Assembly: GCA_015063885.1 (NCBI GenBank)
Contig: SVTH01000006.1
Location: forward strand, 62,001 to 126,000
DNA: 64,000 nt
Direction: 5' to 3'
From: Oscillospiraceae bacterium
GTDB lineage: Bacteria > Bacillota > Clostridia > Oscillospirales > CAG-382
The notes below the pieces were generated by a model. That model had not been told where the DNA came from, searched no databases, and saw only the letters and a program-made list of their open reading frames with translations. Of this stretch, positions 52,886 to 61,818 are shown piece by piece (position 1 is the stretch's first letter; every line of letters starts with the position of its first letter). The translations under genes were made by a program, and so were the position numbers.

Positions 52886-53647
52886 TTAAAAATAGGTGGC
52901 AACGGTGTGCAGTCTTGCCATCAGTTCCTTTGCGTTCTCGAAGGTATCTCTGACCACCTTCCCTGCGGAGGCGGTGGCGTGGACGAACTCCCCGTTCCCC
53001 AGATACATGGCCACGTGGCCGGGGAAGAACAGCAGATCGCCGGGCTTGGCTTCCTCAAGGGTGATCTTACGCAGGTTGGGGTTCTTATCCACGTCCGCAT
53101 CTCTCCAGATGGTCAGCCCGTTGAGACGGTAGGCCATAAAGCAAAGGCCGGAGCAATCCACACCTGCAGGGGTTCTGCCTCCCCAGCGGTACTGCACCCC
53201 AAGGTAGCCCAAAGCTTCCTCTACGATGCCCTTCCGCAGATCCTCCTCGGTGCCCACCCCGGAGGGAATGGGCTTCAGGTGCTGTTTGTGGACGTACCAC
53301 CCACGGGTGGAGGGCATGATGGCCACGCCGTAGCGGGGGATCTCGTGGGAATAGCCCACGTCCACCTTGGCACCCTTGGGCAGGGTCACCATGGGACGGA
53401 AATGATTCTTGGGCTCGGGCAACAGGTCCGCATAAGGCACGCAAACCATGCGGTTGGGAGCGTGGAGAGGCTGGATCAACGCCTTCCGCTCCACGTAGCC
53501 CTCGTAGCCGTAATCGGTGCGCACCCTTGCGTAAGCGCCCACCTCTTCCAAAATTTCACATTCGTCGCCGTAGATCATCTCGTCGGTCTGCTCTGCCAGC
53601 AGATCGGGCTGTCCCATCACGGGGACGGAGGGATACCATACTACCAT
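52886..53647 (-). CDS. NlpC/P60 family cysteine peptidase with SH3-like region, YkfC-type
   Basis: 253 residues. SH3b-like segments cover about 1-130, then NlpC/P60 (about 135-253): the catalytic Cys is in GVDCSGLCFMAY, the first His in FPGHVAMYLG and the second in FVHATA. No signal peptide or TM is visible, so a cytoplasmic role in recycling peptidoglycan peptides (as with YkfC, gamma-D-Glu-diamino acid endopeptidase) is likelier than wall lysis, by inference. ATG at 53647 is chosen because GGAAGGAGA lies 7 bases before it; the in-frame ATG 18 bases upstream is part of that ribosome site. It begins 2 bases after the malic enzyme stop. Confidence 0.88.
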   Translation of the reverse strand: MVVWYPSVPVMGQPDLLAEQTDEMIYGDECEILEEVGAYARVRTDYGYEGYVERKALIQPLHAPNRMVCVPYADLLPEPKNHFRPMVTLPKGAKVDVGYSHEIPRYGVAIMPSTRGWYVHKQHLKPIPSGVGTEEDLRKGIVEEALGYLGVQYRWGGRTPAGVDCSGLCFMAYRLNGLTIWRDADVDKNPNLRKITLEEAKPGDLLFFPGHVAMYLGNGEFVHATASAGKVVRDTFENAKELMARLHTVATYF

Positions 53648-53649
53648 AC

Positions 53650-54810
53650 TCAAATCTCCTTCCATGCACCTGCAACGGCTTTGGCAACCGTGGCAGCCAC
53701 TCTCGGGTCAAAGGCGTCGGGCAAAATACGGGTGGGACTCAGCTCGCTCTCGGAGACCAAGCCCGCCAAAGCGTACGCCGCCGCCATCTTCATTTCTTTC
53801 GTAATGGCCTTCGCCCGTGCATCCAGCGTTCCGCGGAAGATGCCGGGGAATGCCAGCACGTTGTTCACCTGGTTGGGGTAATCGCTTCGCCCCGTGCCCA
53901 CCACCAAGGCGCCTGCTTTCAGGGCTTCCTCAGGGAAGATCTCGGGGGTGGGGTTTGCCATGGCGAACACGATGGCCTTTTCCTTCATGGTCTTCACCAT
54001 GTCTCCCGTCAAAAGCCCGGGCGCGGAAACCCCCACGAAGACGTCTGCCCCCTCCACACCTTGGGGGAGGAAGCCTTCCTTCTTCGTCTTGTTGGTGCCT
54101 TTCAACAGTCTTTGCCGTTCCGGATCCATACGGGGATCCTCGCTTTGCAAAATGCCGTCCTTGTCACAGAAGATCACGTCCCCTGCACCCAGATCCAAAA
54201 GCATCCTGCCGATGGCGCATCCCGCCGCACCTGCCCCGCAGATGCAGACGGTGATCTCTTCTATCTTCTTTCCCGCCACCTTCAAGGCGTTCAACACCCC
54301 TGCGGCAACCACCACGGCGGTACCGTGCTGATCGTCGTGAAAGATGGGAATATCGGAAACGGCCTGCAGTTTCCGCTCGATCTCAAAGCAACGGGGGGCG
54401 GAGATGTCCTCCAGGTTCACCCCGCCGAAGGAGCCCAAAAGCAGCTCCACCGTGCGGACGAATTCGTCCACGTTCTGGGAGCGGATGCACAGCGGAATGG
54501 CGTCCACCCCGCCGAACTCCTTAAAAAGCAGGCACTTCCCTTCCATCACGGGCATTCCCGCCTCGGGGCCGATGTTTCCCAGACCCAAAACGGCAGAGCC
54601 GTCGGTGATCACCGCCACGGTGTTCCAGCGGCGGGTGAGATCGTAGGATTTATCGATATCCTTTTGGATCTCCAGGCAGGGCTGTGCCACCCCGGGGGTA
54701 TAGGCCAGGCTCAAGGCCTCCTTGGTATCTGCGGTGGTGCGGGAAGCGATCTCGATCTTCCCTTTCCACCGATAATGCATTTCTAAAGATTTCTCGCCGA
54801 TGGTGCTCAC
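53650..54810 (-). CDS. Malic enzyme (malate dehydrogenase, oxaloacetate-decarboxylating)
   Basis: 386 residues from a GTG start, the short bacterial form without a phosphotransacetylase domain. It converts malate to pyruvate and CO2 with NAD(P)+. Catalytic Tyr is in LAYTPGVAQPC and Lys in MEGKCLLFKEFGGVDA; divalent metal binds in FHDDQHGTAVV; the dinucleotide fold is ICGAGAAGCAIGRML. Cofactor preference cannot be read. The GTG at 54810 has GAGGA 8 bases before it; longer in-frame TTG starts upstream (54870) lack a ribosome site. First gene of the minus operon with NlpC/P60, miaB, ylbF-type, mutS and mutL. Its promoter is not obvious. Confidence 0.93.
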   Translation of the reverse strand: MSTIGEKSLEMHYRWKGKIEIASRTTADTKEALSLAYTPGVAQPCLEIQKDIDKSYDLTRRWNTVAVITDGSAVLGLGNIGPEAGMPVMEGKCLLFKEFGGVDAIPLCIRSQNVDEFVRTVELLLGSFGGVNLEDISAPRCFEIERKLQAVSDIPIFHDDQHGTAVVVAAGVLNALKVAGKKIEEITVCICGAGAAGCAIGRMLLDLGAGDVIFCDKDGILQSEDPRMDPERQRLLKGTNKTKKEGFLPQGVEGADVFVGVSAPGLLTGDMVKTMKEKAIVFAMANPTPEIFPEEALKAGALVVGTGRSDYPNQVNNVLAFPGIFRGTLDARAKAITKEMKMAAAYALAGLVSESELSPTRILPDAFDPRVAATVAKAVAGAWKEI

Positions 54811-54906
54811 GGTAGGGTTCCTCTTTTTTGATGAAAAAATTCTCTGTGATAAAACCGAATTCCTCGGCAAACACTATTTGCAAACCGAAGAAAGGAGGTT
54901 TTGGAT

Positions 54907-56310
54907 TTGAAAATGATCAAACGGATATCCGTTTTTCTGTTGGTTTTGTGTCTGTGCTCCCTTTCCCTGTCCGTTTCTGCGGCCACGGAATACCGCTGGT
55001 TCTTCAAGCCCGCGGGGCAGAAGCAACCCAGCCTTTTGGACGGGAACAATTTGTGGCAGAACTACGGCGGCATCGCCCTGGGGTCTCCCGACGAGAAGGT
55101 TCTGTACCTCACCTTTGATGCGGGATACGAGAACGGCAACGTGGCCAAGGTTTTGGACGTTCTGCAAAAGCATGACGCCAAGGGTGCCTTCTTCATCCTC
55201 CCGGGGATCATCAAGCATTCCCCCGAGGTCGTCCTCCGCATGGAGCAGGAGGGGCATTTGGTGTGCAACCACAGCACCACCCATCAGAATATGGCGTCTG
55301 TTACGGACATTGAGACCTTCCGCAAGGAGCTGAAGGGTGCGGAGGAGGCCTACACCGCCTTGACAGGCAAGGAGATGGCGCCCTTTTTCCGCCCGCCGGA
55401 GGGCACGTTTTCGGAAAACACCTTGAAATTCTGCAAGGAATTGGGGTACACCCCCGTGTTCTGGTCCTACGCCTACGCCGACTGGGACAACAATGCCCAG
55501 ATGAGTGAGGAGAAGGCGCTGGACAAGCTGCTTTCCAACCTGCATCCCGGGGAGGTGCTGCTGCTCCATCCCACGTCCGCCACCAACGCCGCCATTTTGG
55601 ACAGGTTTCTCACGGAGGCGGAAAAGCAGGGCTACCGCTTCGGCTCTCTGACGGAGCTTGCCGTGACCCCGTCCTTTGACATCACGGATTACCGCAAGCA
55701 AGGGCTGGTGTTCTCGGAAAACCCTTCCGCAGGGAAATACCTGGCGCTGACCTTTGACGACGGGCCCCACGCCACCCAAACGGCAAGGATCCTTTCCGTG
55801 CTCCAAAAGCACGGGGTGAAGGCCACCTTCTTCCCCATCGGGGAGAACGTGAAGGCACATCCCGAGCTGGTGAAAATGGCAAGTCTGCAAGGCCATGAGA
55901 TCGGCAACCACACCTATTCCCATTGCAAGGTTTCTTCTCTTTCCGAGGAGGCCTTGCAGGGGGAGATCTTGGAAACGGAATTCCTGCTGCAGGATCTCTG
56001 CGGGGTCACCCCCACGGTATTCCGCCCTCCCGGAGGAGATATCAGCAAGGAGGCTGTGGAGCTGGTAAACCGCTTGGGCTACCGCTACGTCCTTTGGTCC
56101 TGGCGGGTGGACACCCGTGACTGGGCATCCGTCTCCGTGGACAGCGTGGTGAGCACGGTGCTGAGGGGCGTGCGGGACGGGAATATCATCCTGTTCCACG
56201 ATTACGTGGCGGGGACAAGCCCTACGGCGGAGGCGTTGGAGATCCTCATCCCCAGGCTGAAGGAAATGGGATACGAATTCGTCACCGTTTCCGACCTGGC
56301 GGACCTATAA
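54907..56310 (+). CDS. Secreted protein with two polysaccharide deacetylase (NodB) domains, PdaA-like first
   Basis: 467 residues. The signal peptide is 1-26. Domain 1 (about 60-250) has TFDAGYENG (Asp71), HSTTH (His122, His126), RPPEGTFSE and ends LLLHP, the PdaA pattern in which the second Asp of TFDD is not acidic; PdaA deacetylates MurNAc during cortex delta-lactam formation. Domain 2 (about 275-465) has canonical TFDDGP (Asp284, Asp285), HTYSH (His335, His339), RPPGGDISK, RVDTRDW and ILFHD. Both sites look intact. TTG at 54907 is the best start: AAAGGAGG is 8 bases before it (ATG at 54913 would be 14 away). It diverges from the malic enzyme gene. Confidence 0.9.
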   Translation: MKMIKRISVFLLVLCLCSLSLSVSAATEYRWFFKPAGQKQPSLLDGNNLWQNYGGIALGSPDEKVLYLTFDAGYENGNVAKVLDVLQKHDAKGAFFILPGIIKHSPEVVLRMEQEGHLVCNHSTTHQNMASVTDIETFRKELKGAEEAYTALTGKEMAPFFRPPEGTFSENTLKFCKELGYTPVFWSYAYADWDNNAQMSEEKALDKLLSNLHPGEVLLLHPTSATNAAILDRFLTEAEKQGYRFGSLTELAVTPSFDITDYRKQGLVFSENPSAGKYLALTFDDGPHATQTARILSVLQKHGVKATFFPIGENVKAHPELVKMASLQGHEIGNHTYSHCKVSSLSEEALQGEILETEFLLQDLCGVTPTVFRPPGGDISKEAVELVNRLGYRYVLWSWRVDTRDWASVSVDSVVSTVLRGVRDGNIILFHDYVAGTSPTAEALEILIPRLKEMGYEFVTVSDLADL

Positions 56311-56360
56311 CTCTCCATCAAAATATTATACTCCAAACCCGCCGAAAAATCAATAGAAAC

Positions 56361-56393
56361 CCGAAAAAAAGAGCCTTTTCACAGGCTCTTTTG
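56361..56393 (-). terminator. Rho-independent terminator after the SulP gene
   Basis: Minus strand AAAAGAGCCT / AGGCTCTTTT with a GTGAAA loop and further T residues, 7 bases after the stop. It also lies downstream of the convergent deacetylase gene. Confidence 0.9.
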
Positions 56394-56399
56394 CGGTGG

Positions 56400-58028
56400 T
56401 TATTCCAGATAGGTGTTGGCAAGGGCCAGGGCGTCGTCGATGGTCTGCACCAGGCATTCCTCTCCCAGGGCCTTCACCAGTCCCGCCCGTTTCATGGCGG
56501 CGAGGGGCTGTTCCTCCACGTGGCAGAGGAGCAGGGCGACTTCCTTGTCCTTGCACAGCTTTTGGAGGGCGAACAGGTTCTTCATGGCGGTGGCGTCCAG
56601 GTAGGGCACGTCGTGCATACGCAGGATCAGCACCTTGGTATCGTTTTCTCCGTGCATATCCCCGAACTTATCCGCAGAGGCAAAGAACATAGGGCCGTCC
56701 AGCTCGATGACGGAAACACGGCGGGGGAGCTCCTTCTTCCGTCCCTCCACGTCGTGGGTCCATACCCGGAGACGGGTGTGGTCCGCCATGTGCTTCATAA
56801 AGAACACCACGGCCAGGATCATGCCCACGGCGATGGCCACCACCAGGTCAAACACCACGGTGAGGACGAAGGTAACGATCAGCACCAGAATGTCCGTGAG
56901 GGGTGCCGTCTTGCAAAGCTTCACGAAGCCCCGCCATTCGCTCATATTGTAGGCCACCATAAACAAAATGGCGGCGATGACGGGCATGGGGATATAGGAT
57001 GCCAAGGGCATCAGCGCCACCAGCACCAACAAAAGCACCGCGGCGTGCACCATCCCTGCCACAGGGGTTCTGCCCCCGTTTTTCACGTTGGCGGCGGTTC
57101 TGGCAATGGCGCCCGTGGCGGGGATCCCGCCGAAGAGGCCGGAGCAGATGTTGCCCACGCCCTGGGCGATGAGCTCGGTGTTGGAGTTGTGCTTGTCACC
57201 GATCATTCCGTCGGACACCACACAGGACAGCAGGGATTCGATCCCCGCCAACACGGCGATGGTCACGGCGTTGGGCAGCAGCTTGATCAGCAGTTCGGGA
57301 GAGAAGGAGGGCAGTGCAAAGGAGGGCAACGCCCCGTCGATGGCGTACAGGTCGCCGATGGTGTTCACGGGGATATCAAACAGGAACACCATACCCGAGC
57401 CCACCAAAACGGCAATGAGAGAGCCGGGGATCTTCTTGCTGATATAGGGCCACACGATGAGGATGGCCAAGGCCACGCCCCCCACCAACAGCGCCCAAAG
57501 GTTTGCGGTATGGATGGACTTGGCAACCGCCTCCGCCTTCTCCATGGTCTCCACGGCGTGGGTTCCTTCGGGATAGGTCAGCCCCAGGAAATCCTTCAGC
57601 TGCCCGATGGCGATGGTGACGGCGATGCCTGCGGTAAAGCCCGTGGTGATGGTGCAGGGGATGTACTTGATGAGGGAGCCGAACTTCAAAAGCCCCATAA
57701 GGATCAGGATCACGCCTGCCATAAGAGTGGCAAGGATCAGCCCCTCCATACCGTGGGTGGCCACGATCCCCGCCACGATGGTGGCAAAGGCCGCCGTGGG
57801 GCCGGAAATGTTCACACGGGAGCCCCCCAGCAGGGAGATGGCAAAGCCCGCGATGATGGCGGTGTAAATGCCCTTTTCGGGAGAGACCCCCGAGGCAATG
57901 GCAAGAGCGATGGACAAGGGCAGAGCGATGATGGCCACGATCAGCCCCGCCACGAAATCGCTGACCAATTGCTTGGCGGAATACCCCTTCAGGGTGTCGA
58001 TCAGCTTGGGACGGAATAGGTTCTTCAT
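56400..58028 (-). CDS. SulP family anion transporter with STAS domain
   Basis: 542 residues. About 12-14 membrane segments (1-410) with the SulP/SLC26 features ALPLSIALAIASGVSPEKGIYT and LLGGSRVNISGPTAAFATI in the anion-binding first repeat, then a C-terminal STAS domain (about 430-540) with ELDGPMFFASADKFGDM and ILRMHDVPYLDATAMKNL. Substrates of bacterial members range over sulfate, bicarbonate and dicarboxylates, so it is left open. ATG at 58028 has AAAGAAGG 7 bases before it; the TTG at 58046 is part of the upstream leader. It has its own promoter and terminator. Confidence 0.94.
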   Translation of the reverse strand: MKNLFRPKLIDTLKGYSAKQLVSDFVAGLIVAIIALPLSIALAIASGVSPEKGIYTAIIAGFAISLLGGSRVNISGPTAAFATIVAGIVATHGMEGLILATLMAGVILILMGLLKFGSLIKYIPCTITTGFTAGIAVTIAIGQLKDFLGLTYPEGTHAVETMEKAEAVAKSIHTANLWALLVGGVALAILIVWPYISKKIPGSLIAVLVGSGMVFLFDIPVNTIGDLYAIDGALPSFALPSFSPELLIKLLPNAVTIAVLAGIESLLSCVVSDGMIGDKHNSNTELIAQGVGNICSGLFGGIPATGAIARTAANVKNGGRTPVAGMVHAAVLLLVLVALMPLASYIPMPVIAAILFMVAYNMSEWRGFVKLCKTAPLTDILVLIVTFVLTVVFDLVVAIAVGMILAVVFFMKHMADHTRLRVWTHDVEGRKKELPRRVSVIELDGPMFFASADKFGDMHGENDTKVLILRMHDVPYLDATAMKNLFALQKLCKDKEVALLLCHVEEQPLAAMKRAGLVKALGEECLVQTIDDALALANTYLE

Positions 58029-58069
58029 AAGGTAACCTTCTTTCAAAGGGCGTTTTCATAAAGCAGTTG

Positions 58070-58098
58070 ATTATACACCCGTTTGGCAGAAAAAGCAA
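58070..58098 (-). promoter_or_regulatory. Sigma-A-type promoter for the SulP gene
   Basis: Minus strand TTGCTT (58093-58098), a 17-bp spacer and TATAAT (58070-58075). Confidence 0.82.
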
Positions 58099-58284
58099 GA
58101 GGGAAAGGGATTTTTCGGGAGGAAAAACAGTTCTTTCCCCTCGGAAGGGGTATATCTACCTCCGAGGAGATCCCGCCCGCGGCGGTTTCTGCTTGCAAGC
58201 CTGATCTCAAGAATGACCAAGTCGGCGCATTACGTTGGCAAAACGGGTAGCATCAGTACGCCGACGTGCGCCTACCGAAACCTG

Positions 58285-59140
58285 GGGAAAGAACGGCGAA
58301 AACGCTAAGTATATTGACAACACAGCGCCTTGCAAACGGCACCGCAGTTGCAAAACGACGCGTTAGCGGCGTTTTGTATAGGGCGCAAGAACGAGCAAGG
58401 CGTTGCGCGGGAAAACGCTACGCATATCGACAACACAGCGTCTGTTTGTCACCCTGAGCGAGTGCGGGATAGAGCCGCCGCGGCTGTGCACAATGAAACA
58501 ACCCGCACGAGTCGAACTTCCGCGCATGGCGTGAGCCTAAGCGGAAGTCAAAAAATGCCAAGCATTTTTTGAGGGTATGGCTACACATTTGCTATACCGC
58601 TTTTTCCGTTCCGTCAGTTACTTAAAACAGTTCTTGCGTTACAGAAAGGTTGATCTAATTCCCTACCATATCCCTGCGGGGCGCAAAGCACCCCTTGGTT
58701 TTGCTCCGAACGGTGCTGACGCACCTTTCCTTCTCCGCAAAACTTCGACTCCGCCGCGGGATTGCCTTTTCTTTCCTGTCCTTACACCCTTCCCCGCGGC
58801 TCCGCTCAGAATGACACTCCAAGGGAAAGAACGGCAAAAACGCTACGTATAGCACGAACTTTGCCCTACAAACGGCACCGCGGTTGAAAAAACGGCGAAG
58901 CCGTTTTTAACGTCGGCGCACTGACGCTGCCTTTAAACTCGCACTCAATCGCCGACTTGGTCACTCTGAGCGAGTGCGGGATAGAGCCGTCGCGGCTGTG
59001 CACAAGGAAATAACCCGCACGAGTCGAACTCTTATGAGTGGCGTGAGCCCGAATAAGAGTCAAAAAATGCTAAGCATTTTTTGAGGGTATGGTACCCCCT
59101 TCGCACTACCGCTTTTCCCGTTCCGTCAGTTACTTTCAAA
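58285..59140. repeat. Mosaic intergenic repeat array, second locus
   Basis: Same blocks as at 27.3-28.35 kb: a diverged C (58285-58380), A (58448-58590), B (58591-58815), C (58821-58959), A (58960-59090) and a truncated start of B (59106-59140). Blocks are in the same orientation as at the first locus. The A blocks keep the CAAAAAATGC...GCATTTTTTG hairpin (58549-58571; 59061-59083). The gene-free stretch before it (58099-58284) shows nothing else I can name. HSERSRGE-type peptides on the minus strand are spurious. Confidence 0.85.
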
Positions 59141-59164
59141 CAATTTGCCTGCCCACCCGCCTTC

Positions 59165-59195
59165 AAAAAAGCGCCTCCCTTGCGGGGAGCGCCTT
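59165..59195 (-). terminator. Terminator-like hairpin after the 325-residue lipoprotein gene
   Basis: Minus strand GGCGCTCCC CGCAA GGGAGGCGC with one bulged base, followed by six T residues. Confidence 0.8.
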
Positions 59196-59202
59196 TTCAA
59201 CC

Positions 59203-60180
59203 TTATTCGCCTTTTTTGCGGTTCATGTCGAAGTCGATGACGTAGGCAGAGCCGTCGAAGGTATAGATGGTGGTGGGGGCGTAATCAAAGCCCGCGTTGG
59301 TCTGATCCGGCCAAATGCCCGTGGATTGTGCCAGCTCGGAGGTCCAGGTCTCCCCCTCGGGCTTGTCTTCGCTGTACAGCTTCAGCTCGGAAACGTACAG
59401 GTTGCGGAAGTACAGCCCCAGGTCGGTACAGGCCAGGGTGATCTCCACGAAATCGCTGCAAGGGTTGCCCTCTCTGTCCAACATGGTGTCCGGCGGGTAG
59501 TCCAGCGCCGCATTGAACAGGAAGGCGGTGTTGCTGCCGTCTGCCTTGGCACCCTTCACCTCCACCAACACGGTGTCCGTTCTGCCTCTGTTCCGGCCGG
59601 TAACGGTGAGGCGGACGTACTGATCCCCCTCCATGGTAAAGGTCATGTCGTAGATATCGTCGGGCAGAGTCTTGGAGGACTCGTACCAGGTGTTGGTTCC
59701 CTCGTTCAGAGGCTCGTACATATTGTAGAACAAATGCCACTTGCCGGTCTGCCCGCTACGGCAGAAGCCAACGTCCACGCAGTTCTGCCACCACTCCCCG
59801 GAATATACGTCCACGCCGAAGAAGGCGTAGGCGTTGATAAATCTGCCGTCGGGAAGGACTCTCCGGAGCTGGGCGTTCTTCAGGTCGATGGTACCGGAGG
59901 CGCCGTTGTAGCCGATGGGAGAATAGATAGCGAAGGCGGTGCCGTCCAGGTCGCCCATTCTGCCGTTATTGGTGTAGGTGAGGCTGTCCAGCTTTCCCGT
60001 TGCACTGTCCCGCAGTTCGCCGATCACGTCGATAGACACCTCCTCGGAGCTTTCCATAGAGGATTCCTCCACGCTTTCCACAGAGAAAACACTGCTTTCC
60101 GCCTGAGAGACCTCTGCACCGCCGCAAGCGGCAAGGCACAGGCACAAAGAGGCAAGGCATACACATAAGAATTTTTTCAT
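59203..60180 (-). CDS. Putative lipoprotein of unknown function (325 aa)
   Basis: Lipoprotein signal with LCLAAC lipobox (Cys about 19). An acidic, Ser-rich tether (about 22-50: ESSVFSVESVEESSMESS) should space the rest from the membrane. The globular part (about 52-325) is beta-rich and has segments such as FAIYSPIGYNGASGTIDLK and LTVTGRNRGRTDTVLVEVKG that look like a jelly-roll or sugar-binding fold. I do not recognise a family. The ATG at 60180 follows AAAGGACGG; upstream frame is promoter DNA. It is transcribed separately from the sigma operon just upstream. Confidence 0.75.
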   Translation of the reverse strand: MKKFLCVCLASLCLCLAACGGAEVSQAESSVFSVESVEESSMESSEEVSIDVIGELRDSATGKLDSLTYTNNGRMGDLDGTAFAIYSPIGYNGASGTIDLKNAQLRRVLPDGRFINAYAFFGVDVYSGEWWQNCVDVGFCRSGQTGKWHLFYNMYEPLNEGTNTWYESSKTLPDDIYDMTFTMEGDQYVRLTVTGRNRGRTDTVLVEVKGAKADGSNTAFLFNAALDYPPDTMLDREGNPCSDFVEITLACTDLGLYFRNLYVSELKLYSEDKPEGETWTSELAQSTGIWPDQTNAGFDYAPTTIYTFDGSAYVIDFDMNRKKGE

Positions 60181-60211
60181 GGCAAACCGTCCTTTATTCG
60201 TCGTTTTCTCC

Positions 60212-60240
60212 ATTATACGGCAGAACGGCGGGTTTGTCAA
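60212..60240 (-). promoter_or_regulatory. Consensus sigma-A promoter for the lipoprotein gene
   Basis: Minus strand perfect TTGACA (60235-60240), a 17-bp spacer and perfect TATAAT (60212-60217). Confidence 0.94.
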
Positions 60241-60245
60241 GTGCC

Positions 60246-60647
60246 TTAATAGGTCAACTCGTAGTAATAAAAGCAATCGAAGATCTTTTCCAGATATACG
60301 GTGTTGTCTCCTTCTCCGTGCTCCCACTCCACCCACAGATAGCCCTCTCCCGAGGGGGTCAGCTTACCAAAGAAATCCAGCGGGTCATCCGAGGGAATGT
60401 AAAAGAAGCCGCAATACGCCGTTTCGCTTCCCATTCCCTCTCCGCCGCAGGAAAAATCCACGTATTTTTCGTTTTCGGAAATGCTCCCTACCAGGGAAGC
60501 GGCTTCGGCAAAGTCGCCTTTTTCCGCGCAGGATTCCAACAGCTCCCGATTCTCCAGTACCAGCTCCCGGATCTCCTCCTTACCGGGCATCCCGCAGGAG
60601 GTCAGGCAGAGACACAGGGCAAACAGCAGGCAAAAGGCTTTCTTCAT
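60246..60647 (-). CDS. Small putative lipoprotein in the sigma/anti-sigma operon
   Basis: 133 residues. Signal sequence KKAFCLLFALCLCLTSC with a lipobox-like LTSC (Cys about 18). The mature part has a helix (EEIRELVLENRELLESCAEKGDFAEA) split from a beta-rich half with an FDCFYYYELTY end. No family recognised. The ATG at 60647 overlaps the anti-sigma stop by 4 bases and has GGGGAAGGA before it, so it is translated with the anti-sigma gene and may be part of its signal-sensing or output. Confidence 0.72.
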   Translation of the reverse strand: MKKAFCLLFALCLCLTSCGMPGKEEIRELVLENRELLESCAEKGDFAEAASLVGSISENEKYVDFSCGGEGMGSETAYCGFFYIPSDDPLDFFGKLTPSGEGYLWVEWEHGEGDNTVYLEKIFDCFYYYELTY

Positions 60648-61243
60648 TCCTTCCCCACCCACTTTGCGTACAGGGAGGAAAAGCTCACGGAGCAAGCCAC
60701 CAGGAACAGCGACAGGGGCAAGAAGCCGAACATAAAGCCAAGCCAGGGATGCAGGAAAAGCAGTGCCGCATCGAAGGCTTCGTAATGCCAAAGTCCCCAC
60801 AGGAACGCCCCTGCGATCAGCCCCGCAGTGGTCAGCCAGGAGCACAGCACGAAGGTCTTGCGGCTCTTATACAATCTTACGAAATACCAATGGGCAAGAG
60901 ACAGCATAAATCCCGTGAAGGGGATCACGATGGCAAACGCCCAGAACCCGTTGTCCAATCCCGCGGGGCTTGCCGCCTCCTTTGCCACCCCGAAGGTGAT
61001 GGCCAGGAAGGAGATAAACAGCAGAACAGACTGGAGCAGCGACGCCTGCCATTCCTTCACGCGAGTGAACTTCTTCGTAGGCGCAGGGGTCAGCTCCCCG
61101 AAGGCTCCCTTCATCAGATCGTATTCTTCCTTACAGGCGGGACATACCGCCAAATGCTCCTCCACCAGGGTACGGGTGTTTTCGGAACAGCACCCGTCCA
61201 CGTACAGGGGGATCAGGTCACGGATCACTTCACAATGCTTCAT
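60644..61243 (-). CDS. Membrane anti-sigma factor with zf-HC2 zinc finger
   Basis: 199 residues. Anti-sigma zinc-binding domain at the N-terminus (HCEVIRDLIPLYVDGCC and HLAVCPACKEEYDL: H...C...HxxxCxxC, ZAS type), which should sequester the ECF sigma factor. About five hydrophobic segments (from about residue 68) make it an integral membrane protein. The ATG overlaps the sigma stop by 4 bases. The membrane domain probably senses a signal at the envelope; no protease site can be read. Confidence 0.88.
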   Translation of the reverse strand: MKHCEVIRDLIPLYVDGCCSENTRTLVEEHLAVCPACKEEYDLMKGAFGELTPAPTKKFTRVKEWQASLLQSVLLFISFLAITFGVAKEAASPAGLDNGFWAFAIVIPFTGFMLSLAHWYFVRLYKSRKTFVLCSWLTTAGLIAGAFLWGLWHYEAFDAALLFLHPWLGFMFGFLPLSLFLVACSVSFSSLYAKWVGKE

Positions 61244-61725
61244 AAAAACTCTTTCATCCTTTCTGCCAGCTTTTTGCCGGCACGGTGATAGATCACCCTC
61301 GCCCAGCTTTCGCTTTTTTGGAAACGGCGGCTGATCTCCCCAAGAGGCACGTCCTCCAGAGCCGCCAGCGCAAACACGGTGCGGTACGGCTCCTCCAATT
61401 CCTCCAAGGCTTCCATGGCTTGCCTGCCCATTTCCTTGCGGACGACGGTTTCTTCCAAATCCTCCGGAGACTGCAGTTCCTCCGAAAGCTCGGGAGCAGA
61501 GTGCCGTTTCTGCCTGTTGTACCAGGCGAAATAGGCGTTTTTGGCGATCTGACACAGCCAGGAGGGGGCGCTTTCTTCCTTCCGCAGGGAGGCAAGGTTC
61601 ATATAGGCCCGAAAAAAGGTCTCCTGGGTCAGCTCCTCCGCCAGGGATTCGTCCCGGCAAAGACGGCGCAGATACCCGAATACCAGGCTTTGGTTATCTG
61701 CGTACAGCTTTTCAAAATTGACCAC
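61240..61725 (-). CDS. ECF-type RNA polymerase sigma factor
   Basis: 161 residues from a GTG start. Region 2 is ADNQSLVFGYLRRLCRDESLAEELTQETFFRAYMNL (split over two helices in the family) and region 4 is LPLGEISRR-like, here VPLGEISRRFQKSESWARVIYHRAG, a DNA-binding helix-turn-helix. The GTG at 61725 has AAAGGAG 9 bases before it; the ATG at 61734 touches that ribosome site, so it is less likely though it would add only three residues. It is the first gene of an operon with the anti-sigma and the small lipoprotein. Confidence 0.9.
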   Translation of the reverse strand: MVNFEKLYADNQSLVFGYLRRLCRDESLAEELTQETFFRAYMNLASLRKEESAPSWLCQIAKNAYFAWYNRQKRHSAPELSEELQSPEDLEETVVRKEMGRQAMEALEELEEPYRTVFALAALEDVPLGEISRRFQKSESWARVIYHRAGKKLAERMKEFL

Positions 61726-61786
61726 GGCTCTCATCTCCTTTCACCTGTTAGATAGAAAAGGACGCAAAACGTTACAAGGTATTTTT

Positions 61787-61815
61787 AGAATACCCGAAAA
61801 AGTTTTATTTGTCAA
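61787..61815 (-). promoter_or_regulatory. Putative promoter of the sigma/anti-sigma operon
   Basis: Minus strand TTGACA (61810-61815), a 17-bp spacer and TATTCT (61787-61792). GGTATTTTTAGAATACC, a palindrome with 6-bp arms, covers the -10 box (61778-61794) and could be an operator. Confidence 0.6.
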
Positions 61816-61818
61816 CCC

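Noticed and set aside
56391-58019. 542-codon plus-strand frame opposite the SulP gene
   Set aside because: Mirror of a membrane-protein gene; translation is His/Gln/Gly-rich with no motif.
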